Assembly (NCBI GenBank): GCA_902772745.1
Contig: CACYBV010000238.1
Span: 1 to 8,882, forward strand
Direction of reading: 5' to 3'
Source of the DNA: an uncultured Eubacteriales bacterium
GTDB lineage: Bacteria > Bacillota > Clostridia > Lachnospirales > Lachnospiraceae
Length of the DNA: 8,882 nucleotides
Below, one piece after another: positions 1-5,131 of the stretch. The translations under genes and the position numbers were made by a program. How positions within the stretch are numbered: position 1 is the first letter of the stretch; the number at the start of each line of letters is the position of its first letter. Below the pieces are notes generated by a model, which worked only from the letters and a program-made list of their open reading frames with translations, searched no databases and was not told the DNA's origin.

Positions 1-431
1 ATTTTCGTAAAAGCGGGTTCACAGCCGGCTCTTCGCTTTCCGGCCTCGCCCTGCAGGTCACAGGTCCAGCTTTCATCGGTCGTAAGCTTTTCATGATCAA
101 TATATATCGCCGGAAAGGTCTCAGCATTCTGCACCTTCACAGCAAGCTCGTACGCGCCGGCAGGCAGTGTAATCTCCCGGTTCAGTCCGCCCACGCGCTT
201 CCCGCCAAAACCCTTCACGCACTCAGCATAACCTTCGCCTTTTGCGTAAATCACCAGGGTCAGGGGCGCTTCGAAATTCACTTTTTTCCGGAAGGTCGCG
301 GCGAACTCCGGCCGCGAGACATGCCACATCGGCGGATAACCGTAATCATATTCGGTGCGTCTCATGTGCAGCAGCATACTGTGATAAATCTCAAAGTCTC
401 CGGAATACCAGATCCATTTTGCACCCATCAT
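1..431 (-). CDS. GH78-type alpha-L-rhamnosidase-like protein, N-terminal part (cut by window edge)
   Basis: The first 143 codons are present; the rest lies beyond the left edge. The start shows WIWYSGDFEIYH (residues 6-17), then MWHVSRPEF (35-43) and FPAIYIDHEKLTTDESW (106-122). I recognise these as the N-terminal beta-sandwich of a group of Firmicutes proteins annotated as alpha-L-rhamnosidase (GH78). Such enzymes hydrolyse terminal alpha-L-rhamnose from pectin or other glycans. The catalytic (alpha/alpha)6 barrel is not in the window, so activity cannot be judged. There is no signal peptide, so it is probably cytoplasmic. Two adjacent ATG codons (431 and 428) could serve as start. AAAGGA at 437-442 lies 5 nt before the first and 8 nt before the second. 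It follows the thioesterase gene after 72 bp with no terminator. Family call from memory of conserved blocks; substrate is inferred. Confidence 0.72.
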   Translation of the reverse strand, partial: MMGAKWIWYSGDFEIYHSMLLHMRRTEYDYGYPPMWHVSRPEFAATFRKKVNFEAPLTLVIYAKGEGYAECVKGFGGKRVGGLNREITLPAGAYELAVKVQNAETFPAIYIDHEKLTTDESWTCDLQGEAGKRRAGCEPAFTK

Positions 432-436
432 AATAA

Positions 437-442
437 TCCTTT
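437..442 (-). promoter_or_regulatory. Ribosome binding site of the GH78-like gene
   Basis: AAAGGA on the minus strand, spaced 5 or 8 nt from the tandem ATG codons at 431 and 428. The spacing does not clearly choose between them. Confidence 0.6.
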
Positions 443-503
443 CCTTTTCGGTTTCAACTAAAAGACATCTCCGGAACCGGACTTATCCGGCTTCCTGTAT
501 TTG

Positions 504-1238
504 TCACACTTGCTGCCTGAGCAGGAAATTAACCACAGCTTTATCTTCCTGCAGTATGGAATAAAGCATCGCGCCTTCATCGGATGCCTTTTGTCCGCAG
601 GCCCAGACTGAAAGCGTATCTCCTTCGTGTGTCTGTCCGGCATACTGCACTTCGATCATCCGGATGGGATGCTTCAAAAGAGACTCCACGCTCTTTTGAT
701 TAAGCAGATATTTCACATACGAAATGTTATTGGTATGATGGCAGTAGTCGATATCCGACGAACGTACCGTCAGGGTTTCCAGAAGCTCCTGCGGGATGTA
801 CTTTTCCCGGCTGAACGTACAGTCCCGCTCCGGCGCTTCTATGGGTGTATCCGGTCCGATTCCGACAGTTTCGCACTTCCTGATCTTCATAGTCTGAAGG
901 TCAACGGCGCACAGCTCTATCCGCGAGAAGATGACAAGCTCTCCCGCCGCATTTTTCACCACAGTATCCACATTGAGCTTCAGTAAGCTGTACGAGCTGA
1001 TCCAGCACTCTGCGGTGTACCCCTCCCTCCAGAAAAGATCCTTCGGAAGTTCCATGTGGTTCCTTACAAAAACCCACATTGCGCCGTATTTTTTCATGCA
1101 GGTTACGCCGTCGATCCGAAGCTCCCCCATCATTTCCGTCACAAGATCCTCGACAATGCAGAACGCGCCCGCAGCGGACAGTTTTACTTCCGCATCACAT
1201 AAGCTCGCGCCGAGAATGCCGTGTTTATAATATTTCAT
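504..1238 (-). CDS. Acyl-ACP thioesterase family protein (double hotdog fold)
   Basis: 244 aa, the usual length of bacterial acyl-ACP thioesterases (PF01643 type), which release free fatty acids from acyl-carrier protein in the cytoplasm. The first hotdog unit is about residues 1-125 and includes YGAMWVFVRNHMEL (51-64). The second starts near 155 with the signature RSSDIDYCHHTNNISYVKYL (159-178). In plant FatA/FatB and most bacterial members this motif reads D-x-N-x-H-x-N-N. Here it is D164-Y-C166-H-H168-T-N-N, so Cys replaces the usual Asn. The later Glu of the family may correspond to Q202 (YAGQTHEGDTL). The ATG at 1238 gives a natural N-terminus; a purine run GGGGAGGGG lies about 13 nt upstream, rather far. 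It sits 44 bp after the GH113-like gene, with no terminator between. The fold call is firm; the substrate, and even catalysis, are less certain. Confidence 0.82.
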   Translation of the reverse strand: MKYYKHGILGASLCDAEVKLSAAGAFCIVEDLVTEMMGELRIDGVTCMKKYGAMWVFVRNHMELPKDLFWREGYTAECWISSYSLLKLNVDTVVKNAAGELVIFSRIELCAVDLQTMKIRKCETVGIGPDTPIEAPERDCTFSREKYIPQELLETLTVRSSDIDYCHHTNNISYVKYLLNQKSVESLLKHPIRMIEVQYAGQTHEGDTLSVWACGQKASDEGAMLYSILQEDKAVVNFLLRQQV

Positions 1239-1282
1239 ATGAGCTGTTTTTCCCCTCCCCGGTCGGATACGTCTTAGGACGT

Positions 1283-2218
1283 TTATCTTTCGAAGTGCCT
1301 TTTTACGATCTCTTCAGCAGGTTTTCCGTATACTTCATAGTTCATTTGTTCTTCCGCCTGGCCGACGGGGTAGAGCTGGTCGCCCCAGGACCAGAAAACT
1401 TCGCCGCCGACCCAGGGGCGTCTGTCACAAGCGGCCAGCATATCTTCATACCAGTCCGCCTGTCCCTTAAGGTCTGAACCAGTCCTCATGCTCCAGTCGT
1501 TGGGAACCGTGTTGGAATCCACCGTAGACATGCAGCCGGTTTCCGCAAAGAAGAAAGGCTTATCGAAGGCTTTCACAACCTTCTCGATCCGGTCAAGCTC
1601 CTGCTCCCACTTGCCGATGGGATAATATCCGCTGGACGAAATCACGTCGCAGCAGTCCCACCAGTGAACATTATGCTCCTGATATTTGTCGCAGTTGTAT
1701 GTGACGATTCCGGAGTAAACCTTGCGGATATCCGCAATCAGCTGCCGCCATTCCTGATCCCGGTGGTCTGCCATGACCATTTCACATCCGGCAATAAACA
1801 TATAACAGTTCTCCTGCTCCGCGATCCTTGCAAAATGCAGCTGGAACGCTGTATAGGACGGGAACCATTTGCTCCACTTCGGCTCGCAGGGAACATCCTC
1901 ATCAAAGAAATGAATGTGTCCGCGCCACATGCCGTCTCTGCAGTTGACCGTCGGCTTGATTGCGGTCCGAAGCCCGATGGAATGGGCGTAGCGGATCATG
2001 TCGATGAGCTCCTCATCCTTCATGGTTGCGGGGGATGTGAAATCAATACTTTCCGCAATGCAGTTCTCCTGCAGCGCCATCGGGACCAGGATGACGAAAT
2101 TGGAAGCAGTCCGTTCCTTCATGGCAAGAAGGCTCTTTTTCGCTTCCTCCGTATTGATACGGCCCGCAGGAACAAAAGGCGCAAAAGAAAAGCCTTTTAC
2201 AGGTTCAAACGTTTTCAT
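1283..2218 (-). CDS. GH113-like TIM-barrel glycoside hydrolase
   Basis: 311 aa from the ATG at 2218. A GTG at 2227 would add three residues, but GGAG at 2229-2232 would then be only 1 nt away, whereas it is 10 nt before the ATG. The layout matches clan GH-A, closest by eye to GH113 (beta-mannanase and related): substrate strand KPTVNCRDGMWRG (88-100), putative acid/base E146 in FIAGCEMV, WRQLI and SGIVTYNCD after it, barrel strand DVISSSGYYPI, putative nucleophile E226 in FFFAETGC, and WVGGEVFWSW near the end. The two Glu are 80 residues apart, the spacing I recall between the catalytic Glu of the characterised GH113 mannanase ManA. No signal peptide or binding module, so intracellular processing of short beta-linked oligosaccharides is likely. 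Substrate (mannan, xylan or other) cannot be read from sequence; databases often label such proteins 1,4-beta-xylanase. Confidence 0.75.
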   Translation of the reverse strand: MKTFEPVKGFSFAPFVPAGRINTEEAKKSLLAMKERTASNFVILVPMALQENCIAESIDFTSPATMKDEELIDMIRYAHSIGLRTAIKPTVNCRDGMWRGHIHFFDEDVPCEPKWSKWFPSYTAFQLHFARIAEQENCYMFIAGCEMVMADHRDQEWRQLIADIRKVYSGIVTYNCDKYQEHNVHWWDCCDVISSSGYYPIGKWEQELDRIEKVVKAFDKPFFFAETGCMSTVDSNTVPNDWSMRTGSDLKGQADWYEDMLAACDRRPWVGGEVFWSWGDQLYPVGQAEEQMNYEVYGKPAEEIVKRHFER

Positions 2219-2228
2219 GCTGCACACT

Positions 2229-2235
2229 CTCCTTT
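2229..2235 (-). promoter_or_regulatory. Ribosome binding site deciding the GH113-like start
   Basis: AAAGGAG on the minus strand. It lies 10 nt before the ATG at 2218 and only 1 nt before the GTG at 2227, so the ATG is the better start. Confidence 0.65.
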
Positions 2236-2250
2236 ATATGTACATGGTAT

Positions 2251-2256
2251 ATTGTA
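2251..2256 (-). promoter_or_regulatory. Possible weak internal promoter (-10) before the GH113-like gene
   Basis: The gap 2219-2256 is A+T-rich in an otherwise G+C-rich locus. It contains TACAAT (5 of 6 to the -10 consensus) on the minus strand at 2251-2256. The matching -35, 17 bp upstream, is poor (CAGACG, 3 of 6). A better -35, CTGACA at 2260-2265, has only TACATA at proper spacing. It could drive the distal three genes separately, or could be chance. Confidence 0.25.
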
Positions 2257-2880
2257 TTATGTCAGGGACGGCACGTCTGCACCCGCCTGCCGGGTGCCGG
2301 AATCTTTGATAAACAGTTCCGTTTCCTCCATGACAGTTTTCAGTACCCGGATATCCTGCTGAACATTCCCGCTCTCAAGAGAGTGATTTCCGTCCGGTAT
2401 GATATGACAGGGAATATTCCTCTCGCGGCAGAGCCTGGGAATCAGGCTTTCCGATTTGCCGACCCACGGGTCGTTGTTCCCGGTAAACACAACGGCGTCC
2501 CCGAATTCGTGTACAAAAGTCCTTTCAAGCGGCGTATACAGTATAAGGCGGATCCGTTCCCTTACGGTACTGTCCGAAGCGATCTTTGCCGCCACGATCG
2601 TTCCGATACTCTTTCCGACAAAAAGAATATCATCATAAGCAGAAAACTCAACATTCTCCAGGCTGTTTAAGGTCTGCGCATAGGCAATTTTAAAGAACTG
2701 CTTCATTCTGTCATTATCTCCCGGCTTTTTTTCCGGAAATCCGCTGTACTGCAGGGCAATTTCCTGATAGCCGTACGCCGCGGCCAGTTTCCTGCTGTAA
2801 TAGACCAGTGGTTTGTCCATCGTGTAACCTGCGCCGGGGAAAAACACTGCCAGTTTTTTCTGATCGTCCGAATGCATCAT
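2257..2880 (-). CDS. Small alpha/beta hydrolase (serine hydrolase)
   Basis: 207 aa with the full alpha/beta hydrolase signature: oxyanion-region loop FFPGAGYT (13-20), nucleophile elbow GKSIGT (89-94, S91), acid in FTGNNDPWV (D137) and catalytic His in PDGNHSLE (H166). It has no lid domain, membrane segment or signal peptide, so it should act in the cytoplasm. The minimal fold resembles small esterase or dienelactone-hydrolase-like proteins often annotated only as alpha/beta hydrolase. Among glycosidases, a deacylase for sugar esters is a reasonable guess but not shown. Two ATG codons lie in tandem (2880, 2877). AAAGAGG at 2884-2890 is 3 nt from the first and 6 nt from the second, so the second may be used. 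A strong hairpin lies just upstream (2899-2920). It ends 38 bp before the GH113-like start. Confidence 0.85.
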   Translation of the reverse strand: MMHSDDQKKLAVFFPGAGYTMDKPLVYYSRKLAAAYGYQEIALQYSGFPEKKPGDNDRMKQFFKIAYAQTLNSLENVEFSAYDDILFVGKSIGTIVAAKIASDSTVRERIRLILYTPLERTFVHEFGDAVVFTGNNDPWVGKSESLIPRLCRERNIPCHIIPDGNHSLESGNVQQDIRVLKTVMEETELFIKDSGTRQAGADVPSLT

Positions 2881-2883
2881 AAA

Positions 2884-2890
2884 CCTCTTT
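2884..2890 (-). promoter_or_regulatory. Ribosome binding site of the alpha/beta hydrolase gene
   Basis: AAAGAGG on the minus strand, 3 nt before the ATG at 2880 and 6 nt before the ATG at 2877; the spacing favours the second. Confidence 0.6.
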
Positions 2891-2898
2891 CCTTTTCC

Positions 2899-2920
2899 GC
2901 CGGTTTCGAATAAAACCGGC
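2899..2920 (-). repeat. Perfect 8-bp inverted repeat (hairpin) in the 96-bp gap before the hydrolase gene
   Basis: GCCGGTTT and AAACCGGC flank a 6-nt loop. Read on the minus strand, the hairpin is followed by a purine run and the ribosome binding site 8 nt later, not by a T tract, so it is not a standard intrinsic terminator. It could stabilise or mark a processing end in the polycistronic mRNA, or be an operator. The rest of the gap (2881-2976) shows nothing else I recognise. Confidence 0.6.
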
Positions 2921-2976
2921 CGAATGGATTCTCTCTATTTCCTCGTGCGGCGGGAGCACAGAAAACAGGAGTCCGT

Positions 2977-3465
2977 TCAGTCATTTAAAGTACTCGACCG
3001 CCACTCCCGCGCAGTTTTCTCATCCAGCGCTTTCACGTCCGCGTCTGTCGTATATATCCAGCGCACCGGCCAGCCGATTCCGTTCACCCTGCCGCAGTCA
3101 TGGATCATAACCCAGATCTCCGCCCGGTCGCCGGGGGCAAATTCGCCGCAGGTCATCATCATCTCCGGCCGGTAGTGACCGAACCACGGCGAATCGGAGG
3201 GATGATGCGCATGTGCTTCCCGAACACCATCCGTAACATATATGTCCGCCTTTCCGTCGAGGCCCTCAAAATAGATTCCCAGCTTCGTCCCTTCGGGTTT
3301 TTCGCCAAGATCCGGAACCACCGTCCCCGCATGCAGCGCATAGTGGAAGGATGTGCCTGCAGGATATTTTTCACCGGCCTCGTACAGAATATCCGGCGAG
3401 CCGCAGGTATCGATATGCTCCCAGCGCTCGGTCTGATGTTCCTTCATGATTTTCCGGTTGTCCAT
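2977..3465 (-). CDS. Unrecognised soluble protein; N-terminus probably lost to a frameshift
   Basis: The intact frame with an ATG encodes 162 aa. I do not recognise the family. It is soluble, with no signal peptide or membrane segment. The middle alternates like beta-strands: GTKLGIYFEGLDGKADIYVTD (59-79) and DRAEIWVMIHDCG (113-125). It is rich in His, Trp and Cys (EAHAHHPSDSPWFGHYRP, 83-100; MMMTCGEF), suggesting a beta-sandwich that could bind a ligand or metal. The C-terminus is short and charged. Neither this ATG nor the next one (3447) has a convincing ribosome binding site. The same frame stays open for another 41 codons upstream with protein-like sequence but no start codon, so this reading is probably a 5'-truncated version of a gene beginning at 3593. 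It sits between the NifX-FKBP gene and the alpha/beta hydrolase. Coding status is fairly sure, function unknown. Confidence 0.6.
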   Translation of the reverse strand: MDNRKIMKEHQTERWEHIDTCGSPDILYEAGEKYPAGTSFHYALHAGTVVPDLGEKPEGTKLGIYFEGLDGKADIYVTDGVREAHAHHPSDSPWFGHYRPEMMMTCGEFAPGDRAEIWVMIHDCGRVNGIGWPVRWIYTTDADVKALDEKTAREWRSSTLND

Positions 3466-3593
3466 CGCATTGACATACAGCTTCGAAATCGTCCAGTCAA
3501 TGATATAGTTGCTTTCAACTGCCGGTCCGCGCGCATTTTCGGCTCGTGATCCGCGGTACTGCTGGTCGGAACTTGTGTATTTCGGCCTCCCAT
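3466..3593 (-). other. Open in-frame upstream extension of the unrecognised gene, with an ATG one base out of frame
   Basis: Upstream of the ATG at 3465, the frame reads without stop back to the TGA of the FKBP gene (3595-3597). The translation looks like real protein: it includes YTSSDQQYRGSRAENARG and VESNYIIDWTISKLYVNA. It contains no ATG, GTG or TTG. An ATG at 3591-3593, placed one base after the preceding stop as in many operons, reads a different frame. That ATG begins a run of three G (3589-3591). A fourth G would join it to the extension as M-G-R-P-K-Y-T and give a 205-aa protein. This suggests a one-base deletion or a sequencing error. Confidence 0.5.
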
Positions 3594-3594
3594 C

Positions 3595-4485
3595 TCAGCG
3601 CACTTCTATGAGTTCAATCGTAAAGTTCAGTTCTTTTCCTGCCATTTCGTGATTTGCGTCAAGAGTAATCGTTTCGTCGTCCTTCGCCGCTACTTTTACC
3701 GGAATCGGCTGGCCGTAAGCATTCCTGAGGTACACCTGGTCCCCAACCTGCAGCTCTTCCGAACCGGGCAGCCTGGCAATCTCAGCGGTAAAAACAGCGT
3801 CCGGGTTTTTCTCTCCGTAAGCCTCGGAAGGCATCAGGTGAACCTGACGGATCTCGCCGACTTCCATGTCTGCAACCGCAGCATCAAATCCCCGGATCAT
3901 CATCCCTGCCCCGCAGACAAATTCCAGCGGTTCGCCCCGGTCATAGGAAGAGTCAAACTGCGTCCCGTCGTTGAATGTACCGCGGTAATGGGTGCGGCAG
4001 GTCTTTCCGACATTTTTTCCGGTCAGTGCCGGTGCGGCATGGCATCCCGGACAGCCGCCTTCACAGCCTCCTCCGCAGTCCTCGCCGCAGCCTTCGCCGG
4101 AACATCCTCCGCTTTCGCAGTCACCCTCATGCGCACCGCAGGAATGGCCTTCACCGTGGTGATCACAGTTTGCGCCGCTGTTCTCAAGCTCTCCGCGAAG
4201 GTATGCCCTGACCGCTTCATCAGCGCTGCCTGACACGCCTGCACACAGTTCGATTCCCTGGCCGGAAAGCGCCGCTTCGGCTCCCTGGCCGATTCCCCCG
4301 CAGATCAGGACGTTGATCGATTCGCCCGCAAGAAGGGACGCCAGCGCACCGTGGCCGCTGCCGCCCGCGCCGATGATTTCGGAAGATATAATCTCACCGT
4401 TCTCAGCTTCGTAAACCTTGAACTCCTGCGTATGTCCGAAATGCCGGAACACTTCACCATTCTCATAAGCAACCGCAATTTTCAT
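3595..4485 (-). CDS. NifX/NifB-type domain - Cys/His-rich linker - SlyD-like FKBP prolyl isomerase fusion
   Basis: 296 aa in three parts. Residues 1-103 match the dinitrogenase iron-molybdenum cofactor family (PF02579): MKIAVAYENGEVFRHFGHT at the start, GGSGHGALASLL and VLICGGIGQGA later. These domains bind iron-sulfur or metal clusters; many occur in non-fixing Clostridia. Residues 104-149 hold nine Cys and five His in Gly-rich sequence, a likely metal-binding segment. Residues 154-296 are an FKBP peptidyl-prolyl isomerase with an insert-in-flap chaperone domain, as in SlyD: THYRGTFNDGTQFDSSYDRG, GMMIRGFDAAVADMEVGE, SEAYGEKN, then DANHEMAGKELNFTIELIEV closing the fold. SlyD itself carries its metal-binding Cys/His tail at the C-terminus; here it lies between domains. 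Cytoplasmic. AAAGGAG at 4498-4504 is 12 nt from the ATG. It follows the flavin reductase by 36 bp. A role in metal handling or maturation of a metalloprotein is inferred. Confidence 0.9.
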   Translation of the reverse strand: MKIAVAYENGEVFRHFGHTQEFKVYEAENGEIISSEIIGAGGSGHGALASLLAGESINVLICGGIGQGAEAALSGQGIELCAGVSGSADEAVRAYLRGELENSGANCDHHGEGHSCGAHEGDCESGGCSGEGCGEDCGGGCEGGCPGCHAAPALTGKNVGKTCRTHYRGTFNDGTQFDSSYDRGEPLEFVCGAGMMIRGFDAAVADMEVGEIRQVHLMPSEAYGEKNPDAVFTAEIARLPGSEELQVGDQVYLRNAYGQPIPVKVAAKDDETITLDANHEMAGKELNFTIELIEVR

Positions 4486-4521
4486 TGTGAATCTTTTCTC
4501 CTTTATATTTCTCCTGTTCTC

Positions 4522-5091
4522 TCAGCAGGATTTCCCTGCAAAGTCCCCGATTTTTCCGAGCATTTTCCCGAGGCTGTGGTATCTCCCCGAATAGATGACC
4601 GGATCAAGCACGGTAAGATCAACGTCAAAAATATCCTCGCAGGATAATCTTTCATCGATCTGAATGTTCCGGATACGGCAGAAAAAAGTGGTTGAGTCCC
4701 CGGTCTCCACGGATTTTACAACTTCACATTCATATACCCATGGACTGACGTCAAGCACAGGAACATCTAAAACCGCACCCCCGCTCACGCCGCAGGGGAT
4801 GTCGTTCTTCTCCCCGTCCCGGCCGCTTCTGGATCCGAAATAATCCATCAGCGGCAGCATGGACGTGCTGACAAGATTTGCGCTGAACAGTCCTGTCCTT
4901 ATTACATTCTGTTTGGTTTTCTTGGTCCCGAACATGCTGATAACCAGGAGATATCCGTCGCCTTCCTCATGGGTCACACTGATCCATGTAATCGGTGCGA
5001 AATTGCAGGAACCGTCTTCGTTATTTGTGCCGATGATGAATGCAGGCTGTACACACATCGAATATACCGGATTAACAGATCTTCTCTTCAT
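4522..5091 (-). CDS. Flavin reductase family protein (FMN-binding split barrel)
   Basis: 189 aa, the normal length for the flavin-reductase-like family (PF01613). Family features in order: PAFIIGTNNEDGSCNFAPITW (16-36), TKKTKQNVIRTGLFSANLV (56-74), and the closing DPVIYSGRYHSLGKMLG (163-179). Members bind FMN and either reduce flavin with NAD(P)H or act as small flavoproteins. Those annotated in Clostridia are often of unknown electron partner. CEVVKSVETGD and TTFFCRIRNIQ form the dimer-barrel strands. No signal peptide; cytoplasmic. GAGG at 5098-5101 with 6-nt spacing supports the ATG at 5091. It starts 40 bp after the esterase and ends 36 bp before the NifX-FKBP gene, so co-transcription is likely. 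It has no evident step in xylan breakdown, and a redox role next to the metal-cluster fusion is conjecture. Confidence 0.85.
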   Translation of the reverse strand: MKRRSVNPVYSMCVQPAFIIGTNNEDGSCNFAPITWISVTHEEGDGYLLVISMFGTKKTKQNVIRTGLFSANLVSTSMLPLMDYFGSRSGRDGEKNDIPCGVSGGAVLDVPVLDVSPWVYECEVVKSVETGDSTTFFCRIRNIQIDERLSCEDIFDVDLTVLDPVIYSGRYHSLGKMLGKIGDFAGKSC

Positions 5092-5097
5092 TCTCCA

Positions 5098-5101
5098 CCT
5101 C
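5098..5101 (-). promoter_or_regulatory. Ribosome binding site of the flavin reductase gene
   Basis: GAGG within GAGGTGGAGA on the minus strand, 6 nt before the ATG at 5091. Confidence 0.65.
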
Positions 5102-5131
5102 GCTGGTTCTGGTTCGCAGCATGATGCCGTT

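Noticed and set aside
477..490. Small inverted repeat CCGGA-CTTA-TCCGG between the thioesterase and GH78-like genes
   Set aside because: Only a 5-bp stem and no following T tract on the minus strand; too weak to call a terminator.
1664..2362. A 232-codon plus-strand frame opposite the GH113-like and hydrolase genes
   Set aside because: It crosses the boundary between two real minus-strand genes and has no recognisable domain.
2714..2959. An 81-codon minus-strand frame overlapping the hydrolase start
   Set aside because: It runs through the hairpin and the hydrolase coding region in another frame, with basic, low-quality sequence; a shadow.
3708..4041. Nitrogen-fixation involvement suggested by the NifX-type domain in the neighbouring part of the gene
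   Set aside because: PF02579 domains are widespread in Clostridia that do not fix nitrogen, and no nif structural or assembly genes are in the window.
2977..4485. Possible readthrough or recoding of the TGA at 3595-3597 to fuse NifX-FKBP with the downstream protein in the same frame
   Set aside because: The FKBP domain ends naturally at ELIEVR just before the TGA, other genes here use TGA as a normal stop, and no SECIS-like or readthrough structure was evident. A frameshift after the ATG at 3593 explains the open frame better.
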